Source: an uncultured Spongiibacteraceae bacterium
GTDB taxonomy: Bacteria > Pseudomonadota > Gammaproteobacteria > Pseudomonadales > CAMLJR01
DNA: 38,688 nt
Assembly (NCBI GenBank): GCA_946480345.1
Contig: CAMLJR010000004.1
Location: 1 to 38,688 of the forward strand
Direction of reading: 5' to 3'
How positions within the stretch are numbered: position 1 is the first letter of the stretch; each line of letters opens with the position of its first letter. The position numbers and the translations under genes are program-made. The notes under the pieces are model-generated. The model was not told where the DNA came from, did not search any database, and worked only from the letters and a program-made list of their open reading frames with translations. This document shows, in pieces, positions 25,176-33,346 of this stretch.

Positions 25176-26294
25176 TCAGGCCGTGCGTTCGGTGAACGAG
25201 TCGCGCGCAAACACTTCCACATTCGCGAAACGATGATCGCTCGACGCCATCAGATAGGCATCGAAGCCAGCCTGGCGCAATAAAAACACGGCGAGTTCGC
25301 TGCGCCGACCACCATTGCGCGTCACTACGTGCTGTCGCGTTTTATCGAGCAACGTTAACCGCGCACGCAGAATCGAAATCGGAATATTGGTACTGGCCGG
25401 CAACGCATCGCGGCGAAACTCCACCGGGAAACGCACATCGATAACCGCCAGCGTATCGGTTACACCGGCGCCGAGGCAGCGCTCCATCATTGCATCGTCA
25501 GCTTCACGAATCAGATGCGGCCGCACGAATTTATCGAACGCTGCGCGATCGAGCCGCGCGACCGCGCCGTTGTCCTCCATTACGACACTTGCATTGCGCA
25601 GCGTATCGGCAACCAACGATTCCTCGCCGAAGTAATCGCCCGGCAGCAATACAATTTCGCGACCGTGAAAAACGCTTTGCTCGTCGACACAAACCGATGC
25701 GGTACCGCGCGTCACCACGTACATCGCATCGCCACTTTCGCCGCGACGAACGATGATCTCGCCCTTCGCCACATCCAGCGGCTGTAACGATGCCAGTAAA
25801 TTCTGAATGCATTGAGCCGGTAGATTCTGTGCTAATTGCGATTGCAAAAAGCGCGACATCCAGTCGACCGCAACCGCGCTATCGGATACCAGATAATCCT
25901 CGGTGAGATCGGTATCCTGCAACGAGGTGACGCTGTAATCCTGCGATGTACCCGCCGCGAGGCCTCGATCGATGATGTCGCGCGAAACTTGCAGCACCAC
26001 GCAATCGTCGATCGCAACGACCTGACCGCCGTCGCTCATCAGCAAATAATCAATGGGCTGTAACGCCAAGTCCTCGCCCGCTTTTACCAATTGACGGTCG
26101 AAGAACGAACGGCGCAATTCAGCGCTGCCGCTCAACAGATAGCTCAATTTATCCGCCTGCGCGGTATGACGTCGTAATAGCATCTGACCGCGTTTGTAAT
26201 TGCGGACATCCATGCGCTTCAGCAGGGGCTCGATTTCAGCGGGATCGATTTGATCAAACGGATAACAACGGGCAAGCAAATTCAGCACTTCCAC
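25176..26294 (-). CDS. Two cNMP-binding-like domains fused to an inactive rhodanese domain
   Basis: About 372 residues. Domain 1 (about 5-110) is a degenerate cyclic-nucleotide-binding fold. Domain 2 (about 145-265) keeps the canonical layout: GEIIVRRGESGDAMYVVTRG and LLPGDYFGEESLV. Domain 3 (about 280-365) is rhodanese-like: AVIDVRFPVEFRRDALPAS, then HVVTRNGGRRSELAVFLLRQAGF. The catalytic loop cysteine of rhodaneses is a threonine here, so sulfur transfer is unlikely. No DNA-binding domain, hence not a CRP-type regulator. Translation probably begins at the GTG at 26294, seven bases after AGGGG; a GTG two codons earlier is too close to it. The dehydrogenase gene follows after 62 bases. Confidence 0.88.
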   Translation of the reverse strand: MEVLNLLARCYPFDQIDPAEIEPLLKRMDVRNYKRGQMLLRRHTAQADKLSYLLSGSAELRRSFFDRQLVKAGEDLALQPIDYLLMSDGGQVVAIDDCVVLQVSRDIIDRGLAAGTSQDYSVTSLQDTDLTEDYLVSDSAVAVDWMSRFLQSQLAQNLPAQCIQNLLASLQPLDVAKGEIIVRRGESGDAMYVVTRGTASVCVDEQSVFHGREIVLLPGDYFGEESLVADTLRNASVVMEDNGAVARLDRAAFDKFVRPHLIREADDAMMERCLGAGVTDTLAVIDVRFPVEFRRDALPASTNIPISILRARLTLLDKTRQHVVTRNGGRRSELAVFLLRQAGFDAYLMASSDHRFANVEVFARDSFTERTA

Positions 26295-26592
26295 AAACAC
26301 ACCCCTAGGAAAAAGTGTCGGACTTTGTCAGAAGTGTTCAATTATGGTTGGGTATCTAAAAACACGATTTGAACCACTTCCCATAATGCGGTCGGTGAAT
26401 GGGAAGCAGCGCGCAATTACCGCCAAGCCGAAATAGCGATAAAAGGCGTTGTAATGAATATTGGTTAAACGTGACAAAAAGGGAATAAAAAAAGCGTTTC
26501 GGATCAAGCGAGGTTAACGCTGAAAATTGAGCGAATGGTTAATGCGAATAGTCTCGCCCGGCGACGAAACTATCGAAAAACACACAAATGAT
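26295..26592. other. Intergenic region between the AgmX-like gene and the cNMP/rhodanese gene
   Basis: 298 AT-rich bases with no convincing gene. It contains an imperfect hairpin shortly downstream of the AgmX-like stop (about 26542-26572, arms CGAATAGT and ACTATCG) without a T run. The promoter of the cNMP/rhodanese gene should lie here; I cannot pick boxes with confidence. Confidence 0.4.
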
Positions 26593-27669
26593 TTAGGCGT
26601 TAGGTAAAAAATCGAGCGAGTAATTGACGCGTGTGCGTAACACCGATGCCGCACCGAAATTAATCAGACGAATTCTCGCAAGAATTTTGCCGACGAGTTC
26701 GCTGTCTTTAAGTTCGGACGAAATCATTTTTACATCCGAAACTTCACCGCTGGGTTCGATCACCATTTCGAACACAAACTTACCCTGCAATGTCGGATCC
26801 TGGCGCAGCGCGCGATTGTAAACCGCAAAAATTCCGCCTTTTTGCTGATCCATCACGCGGCGAATCGCTTCATCGCTACGACCGCCAGAGCTATCGCTGC
26901 CCGAAACCAAATCGCCTTTTTTACCGCTGCCTTGACCGGTGCCGGTACCCACTCCCGAACCTTCACCGCGGCCACGACCACCTGCCTCTGCACTCAAACC
27001 ACCCAGTCCGCCACCGGGGCTGTCGATGCGTGTGGTTTCACGTCCGGACAACGCGATGCCGCCGGTATCGCGGCTCAATGCCGCAGTATTAATACCGCCG
27101 CTACCGCCCACAGCTTTACCGGCGATGATCGAACGCTCGGTTTTCTCCGCGACGCCCGTCGCACGTGTCAAATTGCTGCGCGTGACTTTCGATACATCGA
27201 CACTGTCGCGCATTTCGGCGAGATCATCTTTAAATTGCAGAACACCCGATTTCGCAGCTTTCTCACGCGCCTGCTGCATTAATTCTATCGGCGCCTCTTT
27301 ACCGCCTTCCTTGCCAGCTCTCGGACCTACCGTACGTGCAGGCTGTACTGGCGTTTGGCTCGGCGGCACCACACGCGGTTTCGGCTTTTCGATAGCCGGT
27401 GTCGGCTTTACTTCGGGCCTTTTTTGTTCGATTGGCTTCTGCTCCGCCGGCTTCGGCAATTCAACCTTCTGCAACACAACGCGCGCGAGCTGCGGCGGTA
27501 AATCTTTTGGCTCGGGATGTACGACGGGCGGCAGATTGATCATCGAAAATATCAGCGCCAGCAGACAATATGCCGCCAACAGCACAATAAGAATTTTTCG
27601 AAAGCGCGCGTCTTCGGCATAGCTCGATGACCACGGCAACTTCGGATTCGGCACGCGCAACACCGTCAC
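26593..27669 (-). CDS. TonB-like protein with AgmX/PglI C-terminal domain
   Basis: 358 residues. A short cytoplasmic N-terminus, one transmembrane helix (about 26-46, ILIVLLAAYCLLALIFSMI), a proline/lysine-rich periplasmic stretch (KPTPAIEKPKPRVVPPSQTP), a long glycine/serine-rich linker, and a C-terminal TonB-like domain of the AgmX/PglI group (IFAVYNRALRQDPTLQGKF, MVIEPSGEVSDVKMISSEL, ILARIRLINFGA). The topology resembles TonB: an inner-membrane anchor that reaches across the periplasm and carries motion from the ExbB/ExbD motor. It starts at a GTG (27669), GGAG eight bases upstream, two bases after the exbD stop. No TonB-dependent receptor is nearby. Confidence 0.92.
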   Translation of the reverse strand: MTVLRVPNPKLPWSSSYAEDARFRKILIVLLAAYCLLALIFSMINLPPVVHPEPKDLPPQLARVVLQKVELPKPAEQKPIEQKRPEVKPTPAIEKPKPRVVPPSQTPVQPARTVGPRAGKEGGKEAPIELMQQAREKAAKSGVLQFKDDLAEMRDSVDVSKVTRSNLTRATGVAEKTERSIIAGKAVGGSGGINTAALSRDTGGIALSGRETTRIDSPGGGLGGLSAEAGGRGRGEGSGVGTGTGQGSGKKGDLVSGSDSSGGRSDEAIRRVMDQQKGGIFAVYNRALRQDPTLQGKFVFEMVIEPSGEVSDVKMISSELKDSELVGKILARIRLINFGAASVLRTRVNYSLDFLPNA

Positions 27670-27671
27670 AT

Positions 27672-28208
27672 TTACGCTCCCGCCGCAGGCACTGCCGATG
27701 GCTGCGCGCTGTCTTCAGGTAACGTCGCCACGGCCAACGAAATATCGCGGAAATTTGCCTGCGCGCACGTCGTCATCACGCGCTTCAATATTTGATACGG
27801 AATTTTTTGATCGCCCATGATCGTTACTGCATGGCCCTGCTCTTTTTCGCGCTCGGTCACTTCCAATTTACGCGCAGCCCAGGTTTCCAATTCCCGTTGC
27901 AACGCCGCGATGCTTTCTTCGCCGCTCATCTGTACTTCGTTTACGCCGGCAATTCTGCGGCCTTGAACAATGATGTCATCGGCGTTGATTTTAATCAGCA
28001 ACGTTTCCTCGGCACGCTGTTGCGCGGAAGAATCGGGGAGCCGAATAGTTTTATCGAGTTCGAGCACTTCAACGTTGCCGGTATTCACCATCAGGAAGAA
28101 CAGCAGCATCGTAAAAATATCGATGATCGGCACCAGCGTCAGCTTGGCTGCGGATTGGATACGCCGGTGATTACGCGCCATCCGACGCGCGCGCATCGAA
28201 GCCTTCAT
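27672..28208 (-). CDS. ExbD/TolR-family proton channel protein (with membrane Asp)
   Basis: 178 residues. A basic N-terminus (RARRMARNHRR) and one transmembrane helix, LVPIIDIFTMLLFFLMV, which holds the conserved proton-carrying aspartate (D30), are followed by a periplasmic domain. It should form the pore with the ExbB-type protein and use proton motive force. Its ATG overlaps the stop of the second ExbD gene by four bases. Confidence 0.93.
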   Translation of the reverse strand: MKASMRARRMARNHRRIQSAAKLTLVPIIDIFTMLLFFLMVNTGNVEVLELDKTIRLPDSSAQQRAEETLLIKINADDIIVQGRRIAGVNEVQMSGEESIAALQRELETWAARKLEVTEREKEQGHAVTIMGDQKIPYQILKRVMTTCAQANFRDISLAVATLPEDSAQPSAVPAAGA

Positions 28209-28732
28209 GGCGTGGCTCCTACGCTTTCATCGATGGGGGCATCGCCGAATGAAATATCGGGAAATAATTCCGCATCGACCACGCTCGTTACCACCGTCGT
28301 TTTGTACGAGCGTACGGTATCCATCGCGGTAACAATCGTTTGATACGGTGTGTCCTGCTCGGACAGAATCGTAATGCTCTTTTTCTCAACGGCGCGCTCG
28401 CGCAATTGGCGCTTCACTTCCTGCAATACCGACGACACCGTTTTGAAATCGTGCGCGCCATTCACGTCATCGATTTTTTTAACGAGCGTACCGCGCGGAT
28501 AATTGATTTCCAGATGATTGTCGCGCAATACCAGCTCGACTTCCTCATTCTGATCTTCGGCGCCGGCACCGGGACCTGCCGCATTGGGCAGTTTCAAATC
28601 GAGCACGGTGATATGCGAGAACACTATGCTAACCAGCAGAAATGGCACCAGCGCCACCAGCAAACTGATGAACGGTGTCATGTCGAGATCGGCTGCTTCT
28701 TCCTGATGGGCTCGCAGTCTGCGCATGGCCAT
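28205..28732 (-). CDS. ExbD/TolR-family protein lacking the conserved membrane Asp
   Basis: 175 residues. Same layout as its neighbour: DLDMTPFISLLVALVPFLLVSIVF is the transmembrane segment, followed by a periplasmic domain (VLDLKLPNAAGPGAG). In ExbD and TolR the motif is TP-hydrophobic-I-D; here it is TPFIS, so the proton-binding aspartate is Ser23. It probably pairs with the Asp-bearing ExbD as a structural or asymmetric subunit. It follows the ExbB-type gene after 18 bases. Confidence 0.92.
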   Translation of the reverse strand: MAMRRLRAHQEEAADLDMTPFISLLVALVPFLLVSIVFSHITVLDLKLPNAAGPGAGAEDQNEEVELVLRDNHLEINYPRGTLVKKIDDVNGAHDFKTVSSVLQEVKRQLRERAVEKKSITILSEQDTPYQTIVTAMDTVRSYKTTVVTSVVDAELFPDISFGDAPIDESVGATP

Positions 28733-28750
28733 AATGATGTATCGATCCGC

Positions 28751-29413
28751 TTAATCGTTTGCGCGAGTTTGTTGTGCGAGCACGCGACGGTCCGAAAGAA
28801 TATTCAGACACTTCACACCGGCCATTTCGAGGCTGTCGATAATTTCAGTCGTTTTTGTCTGCAACAACGTATGCAACAGCAACATAGGAATCGCCGCCGT
28901 CAAACCGAATGCAGTAGCGTTCATTGCTTCGGCAATACTGGCCGACAGCATTTGCGCCTTCTCGGCGGGATTTACATTCGCCACCGCAGCGAACGCGCTG
29001 ATCAAACCGGAGATCGTGCCGAGCAGACCGAGCAACATGGCGATATTGGCTAGCGTGGCGAGATACTGCGTGCGTTTTTCCAGACGCGGCAATGCTTCCA
29101 TCACACCTTCTTCCATCGCGTATTCGATATCGTCGCGACGCTGCGTATGCGAAAGACGCGCAATACCCGCCGCAATAATGCGAGCCACGGGCGCCGACGA
29201 TGAATTCGCATAGCCGAGCACGCCCTTGTAATCGCCCTTTTGCACCATCGGCAAAATTTCGTCGAACGCCGAACGATTCGAGCTGCGCGCCTTCGTCAGA
29301 AACAGCCAACGTTCAATCGAAATCGATAAACCGAAGATAACGACCACGGCAATCGGGTACATGAAAAAACCGCCTTCCTGGAAAAAGCGAACGGCAGAAT
29401 TGAATAGCTCCAT
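28751..29413 (-). CDS. MotA/TolQ/ExbB proton channel protein
   Basis: 220 residues with three transmembrane helices: about 15-35 (FFMYPIAVVVIFGLSISIE) and the pair near 115-140 (IAMLLGLLGTISGLISAFAA) and 160-185 (ATAFGLTAAIPMLLLHTLL). The small residues and threonines of the channel-lining helices of ExbB/TolQ are kept. It is the first motor gene of the cluster, with an AGGA ribosome site. A 169-base gap upstream suggests an extra internal promoter. Confidence 0.94.
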   Translation of the reverse strand: MELFNSAVRFFQEGGFFMYPIAVVVIFGLSISIERWLFLTKARSSNRSAFDEILPMVQKGDYKGVLGYANSSSAPVARIIAAGIARLSHTQRRDDIEYAMEEGVMEALPRLEKRTQYLATLANIAMLLGLLGTISGLISAFAAVANVNPAEKAQMLSASIAEAMNATAFGLTAAIPMLLLHTLLQTKTTEIIDSLEMAGVKCLNILSDRRVLAQQTRAND

Positions 29414-29582
29414 GATGGTGTCCTACTGTTAACAACTTGCGTTAATAATGTTTTAAACAGCTTGCGCTAATCGATGTAACACGCGTTTTTCGCAGTGTTT
29501 TCAACTATAGCGGGTTTTATCTCTAGCGCTGGCGCGATCCACGACGCATTCAGAATTTGCCAACAATTCGACAGAATTTAAA
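29414..29582 (-). promoter_or_regulatory. Likely internal promoter region before the ExbB-type gene
   Basis: 169 bases between two genes of the same direction in an otherwise tightly packed cluster. A TATAGT on the minus strand (29504-29509) could be a -10 box. Two near-identical 11-base direct repeats, CTTGCGTTAAT (29436-29446) and CTTGCGCTAAT (29461-29471), start 25 bases apart between it and the gene, a spacing that could suit a dimeric regulator. Confidence 0.4.
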
Positions 29583-29897
29583 TCATGGCGACGAATTGGT
29601 TTGCGTACCTGTCGCGCGATACTGGAGTTCGCGCTGAAATTCGCTGCGATCGACTGGCGCAAACACATCGCTCAATAATGGCTGTACCGATTGCATCAAC
29701 TGATCGGCACCGCCCGGCGGTTGCCACGGCACGATATACAGCACCTTCGGCTGTTCCTGATTGCCGGTAATTGTGCTGTGCAATACCACATTAGCTTCCT
29801 GGGGTTTCGTTTGCGCATAGGCCGGCGATAACAATCCGCACAAAACCGACACGCCACATAAAAACCGATGAGCGATAACCAACGTCGCGATTTTCAT
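29583..29897 (-). CDS. Small secreted protein of the motor operon, unknown
   Basis: 104 residues. A signal peptide (HRFLCGVSVLCGLLSPAYAQ, cleavage after AYA near residue 28) precedes a short exported domain with NQEQPKVLYIVPWQPPGGAD. No family recognised. It begins one base after the TPR lipoprotein stop, so coupling is likely, and it closes the first half of the operon. A structural periplasmic role is inferred from the setting only. Confidence 0.78.
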   Translation of the reverse strand: MKIATLVIAHRFLCGVSVLCGLLSPAYAQTKPQEANVVLHSTITGNQEQPKVLYIVPWQPPGGADQLMQSVQPLLSDVFAPVDRSEFQRELQYRATGTQTNSSP

Positions 29898-29898
29898 A

Positions 29899-30486
29899 TC
29901 AACCCGCCTTCATGCGTCGTTGCAATTCCGCCACCCAACCATGCACTGGACTTTTTTCGTCATCCGTCAATGCGAGATAACGTTGATAGTGTTCGAGTGC
30001 CTGCGGCAGCTTGCCCATATAAAGGTCGTAGAGAATGGCGATATTAAGATGCGTGTCCGCGCGATTCGCGTCGCGATCGAGCGCCTGCCGATACATTACC
30101 TCGGCCTCCTGAAAACGCGCCTGCTGCCGCAGCCAAATGCCGTATTGATCGTAAATCGCCAAATTATTTGGATTGATCTGCAATGCTTGCTTGAAATGCT
30201 GCTCAGCCAATTCGGGCTTCTGCGTCTGCGCGTAAAGCAATGCGAGATTTAAATGCGGGCCGGATAACTGCGGATATTTTTCCGCAAGCTGTTTGAACTG
30301 CGGCTCCGCAACATCCCAATTCTGCGCACGCTGCGCAGCGACAGCATCGGCAAACGCAGACTGCGCAGCGTCTGGCACCTCCGACGCCGCCGATGATTTG
30401 GTCGCCGACATATTGCTACACGCGGCCAAGCCCACCGCGAGTGTAACGATGCACAACCAATGCATAATTCGATCAGTGAATTTCAT
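29899..30486 (-). CDS. TPR lipoprotein
   Basis: 195 residues. A lipoprotein signal with lipobox LAAC-S (cysteine near residue 23) is followed by at least three tetratricopeptide repeats between about residues 55 and 165 (ALLYAQTQKPELAEQHFKQA, then PNNLAIYDQYGIWLRQQARF and TYLNIAI-like units). It likely scaffolds other periplasmic parts. The gene starts 14 bases inside the end of the large TPR lipoprotein gene. Confidence 0.88.
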   Translation of the reverse strand: MKFTDRIMHWLCIVTLAVGLAACSNMSATKSSAASEVPDAAQSAFADAVAAQRAQNWDVAEPQFKQLAEKYPQLSGPHLNLALLYAQTQKPELAEQHFKQALQINPNNLAIYDQYGIWLRQQARFQEAEVMYRQALDRDANRADTHLNIAILYDLYMGKLPQALEHYQRYLALTDDEKSPVHGWVAELQRRMKAG

Positions 30487-33346
30487 CGCTCACCGTCATT
30501 TTTTGTTCCGGTTTCTTGTAACGCGCAGGCAGCAGTTGTTGCAACGCGGCAAAACTTTTCTGGACCCATTCGTCGTACGTGCCACTCCAGCTGCGTTTTA
30601 CATTGCCTTCATGCACTGCAATCGCGTTATCGACAAATGGATCGGCCTGCTCTTCCAGCAATACATCGTATTGCTCCTGTTCCAGCTCGCTTAAACCGGC
30701 CGGGCGCTCGGATTTCAATAAATCGGTGCTCAACGTCGAATAAATTTCACCGATGCGGAATGTCGCCTTGGTGGCAAATTCCTGCACGCCATAATCGATG
30801 CTGCGGTTATACGCCGCCAGCGCCTGTTCGAGCGCAGCTTTTTTGTTCTTTAAGCTTTCTTTCAGCGGCAAGGTCAAGCGCACTGCAACAAAATTGCGGT
30901 AGTGCTCATCTGCCAGCTCGTCCTGTGCTTGCGCTGCAAGATAACGCGAGCGATCGGTGCGTGTGTTTCCCGCAGCAGCATCGGCGGCAACGATTTGCTG
31001 CAGCCAGTATTTTCGGCCTTCGCCGACCGTACTCTGCTTCGACAAATCGGCCAGTTGCTGCCGCGCTTCGAGCGCAATCCCAAACGGCTGCGGATACGTT
31101 TTCACATATTCGCGATAACGCTCGATGGCGCTATTGGTATCGCCTGCCTTCTGATACAACTCGGCGGCACTGAGCAACGCCTCACGCCGCACGGCGGGAT
31201 CGCTATCGTGTTGTGCGACACGCGACAGCTCCGCTGCCGCCGGACCAAGTTGCCCGGTCTGTTGATAAGCCATCGCCAACTTCGCAGCAACACCCGCACT
31301 CAGCGCATGACTGGGAAACCGCGAACGAAAATCGGTAAGCGTACCGATAGCCTGTTGCCATTGCGCGCCTTCCATGAATTGTGTTGCCGCGTCGTATTGC
31401 GCATTAACCCGAATTGCCGAATCCGGCGCCACCTGCGCAACACGCAAAAATTCCTGAGCCGCAGCCTGTTTGTCACCGCTCGCCAAACGGATTTCACCCT
31501 GCTTGTAAACCGATGCCGCCAATCGTTCCTGCACGGCGGCCCGCTGCGCGTCGCCGCTCGGAATAAAACCCAACGCAGCGCGATAGCCTTGTTCGGCTGC
31601 CCCATAATTTTGCTGTTCGAACTCGCCATGACCGACGATCAACGCCGAGCTGCGCAACAATCGCTGTTCGGGCTGCGGCTGCCATTGCAGCACTAAGGTC
31701 GCGGCGGCTATAGCTTCTGCATAATCTTTACGCTCGAACAACTCTTCCGCCGCGTGTCCCTGTACAACCACAGCGCGGGTATCGCTTTTGTATTGCTTCG
31801 CAAAACGCAATTCGCTGCCAATTTTTAGCTGCTGCCACTTGTCTTTTTGCTCGGCGTTTTTCGACTCTTTACCTAAACGCTCGATTAATTCTCCGTACGC
31901 GATCAACGCCGAATAACCTGCCTCGGCACCGCGCTCGTTATTACTGTATTGATAAGCCGCCTGTTCATAAGCCTCGATCGCCGCAATATATTCCTCCGCT
32001 TCGAATCGAGTTTCCGCCAGCAAAAACACCATACGCCCGACCTGAGGGTCTTGCGGGAAAGTATCGACGTATTCGCGGTAATAATCGCCAGCGCGGCGAT
32101 AACTTTGCTGTGAGGAATTTTTCTTGTCGGCATCAACGATCGGTGCCGGATTGCCTTTATTTGCAGTCAACTTACTGGCCGCATCGAGCTCTGCTTTTTG
32201 CCGTTGCGCAACAGCATGATGAAACTGCGCGAGTTCGCCGAGATAAGTTTTCAGATGCGGCAGCACCGCATCATGCGCGGCATTGTCGGTTTTTGCCCAG
32301 TAATCGCTGCGAATACCATAGCGCTTCACGAACTCGCCTTTCTCGCTCAACACCTCGCTGGGGAAATTACCTTCGTCATAGGCGCCGATCAATGCGACGT
32401 ACATCGTGGGCGCTTCCAGCGTCAGTGGATACGCATTCGCGTACGCTCTGTAAGTCTCCGCCGCATCGCGATAGCGCTTCTGCTGCAAATACAACTGCCC
32501 AAGCTGGCGATAAAGCTCAGCGTTGTAATGGCGGGCGCCTTGTTTCGCGTAAAACTTGTTGATCGTTGCCGCGCCTTCGTCGTACGAAAAAATCAAACTC
32601 ATGACACGCAATGCATCGCCGGCTATTTCGCGTTGCGCTCGCGGTAAATCGTCGAGCGGTTGATCTTTCTGCCACAACAGGTCAAGCGTTTGCGTGAACG
32701 AGAACAATGCGCCGTCATAACTCGAACGCTTGAATTGCGACCAACCCTGCATGTACAGCGCGTTTTGATAATACTTCGAGTCGCTGCCGTGCTTAACGAC
32801 GTCGCCATACGCCGCTTCCGCTTGTACGTAATCATTACGCGCAAACAGCAATTCGCCGCGACGGAATTGGGCTTCGGTGTAATAACCCGATTTTGGATAA
32901 TCGCGCACCAATTGGTTCAGCGCGGTGAGCGATTCATCGCTACGCCCATCGAGATCGCACGCTTTGGACAATTGATACAGTAGACGATCGTTCTCGGGCC
33001 GATTGGGATGCTGCGCCAACAATGCGCGATACGATTTAATCGTTTCATCGAAGTAACGCGATCCTTGCTTGCCCGCTAGCTGCTGTTGTTCGCTACTCAA
33101 CATCTGCAAATCCGCGAGGCGCTGATTCACCTGCACTCGCAGTTCGGCATCATCAGTCGTGCGCAACACTTCGCGATAGTTTTCGGAAACCGTTTGCAAA
33201 CCGACTTGCGGCAAGGGTTGTTTTTGTTCGGGTAATTTTGCCGACTTTAATGACGCAAGCGTCGGCTCGTTCGATGCCGGCTTATCGTTGAACGAACAAC
33301 CGGCGAGTAAGGCAGCGACAATGACATATAGCGCACGCTGATTCAT
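30473..33346 (-). CDS. Large multi-TPR lipoprotein
   Basis: 957 residues. The lipoprotein signal MNQRALYVIVAALLAGC has its lipobox cysteine at residue 17. Almost the whole mature protein is made of TPR-type helix pairs (for example LYQLSKACDLDGRSDESLTA, then YRQLGQLYLQQKRYRDAAET and AKLAMAYQQTGQLGPAAAEL), probably a long superhelix in the periplasm, anchored in a membrane by lipid. The start (GGAGG upstream) overlaps the preceding stop by four bases. It is the largest part of the operon and comparable in kind to the TPR subunits of Glt-type machines. Confidence 0.9.
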   Translation of the reverse strand: MNQRALYVIVAALLAGCSFNDKPASNEPTLASLKSAKLPEQKQPLPQVGLQTVSENYREVLRTTDDAELRVQVNQRLADLQMLSSEQQQLAGKQGSRYFDETIKSYRALLAQHPNRPENDRLLYQLSKACDLDGRSDESLTALNQLVRDYPKSGYYTEAQFRRGELLFARNDYVQAEAAYGDVVKHGSDSKYYQNALYMQGWSQFKRSSYDGALFSFTQTLDLLWQKDQPLDDLPRAQREIAGDALRVMSLIFSYDEGAATINKFYAKQGARHYNAELYRQLGQLYLQQKRYRDAAETYRAYANAYPLTLEAPTMYVALIGAYDEGNFPSEVLSEKGEFVKRYGIRSDYWAKTDNAAHDAVLPHLKTYLGELAQFHHAVAQRQKAELDAASKLTANKGNPAPIVDADKKNSSQQSYRRAGDYYREYVDTFPQDPQVGRMVFLLAETRFEAEEYIAAIEAYEQAAYQYSNNERGAEAGYSALIAYGELIERLGKESKNAEQKDKWQQLKIGSELRFAKQYKSDTRAVVVQGHAAEELFERKDYAEAIAAATLVLQWQPQPEQRLLRSSALIVGHGEFEQQNYGAAEQGYRAALGFIPSGDAQRAAVQERLAASVYKQGEIRLASGDKQAAAQEFLRVAQVAPDSAIRVNAQYDAATQFMEGAQWQQAIGTLTDFRSRFPSHALSAGVAAKLAMAYQQTGQLGPAAAELSRVAQHDSDPAVRREALLSAAELYQKAGDTNSAIERYREYVKTYPQPFGIALEARQQLADLSKQSTVGEGRKYWLQQIVAADAAAGNTRTDRSRYLAAQAQDELADEHYRNFVAVRLTLPLKESLKNKKAALEQALAAYNRSIDYGVQEFATKATFRIGEIYSTLSTDLLKSERPAGLSELEQEQYDVLLEEQADPFVDNAIAVHEGNVKRSWSGTYDEWVQKSFAALQQLLPARYKKPEQKMTVSDEIH

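Noticed and set aside
26939..27622. A 227-codon plus-strand frame inside the AgmX-like gene
   Set aside because: Low-complexity Pro/Ser-rich translation mirrors the Gly/Lys-rich linker on the other strand.
26593..29413. Reading the ExbB/ExbD genes as an iron-siderophore TonB system or as Tol-Pal
   Set aside because: There is no TonB-dependent receptor, TolA, TolB or Pal, two ExbD copies are present, the TonB-like protein has an AgmX/PglI end, and TPR proteins are co-located.
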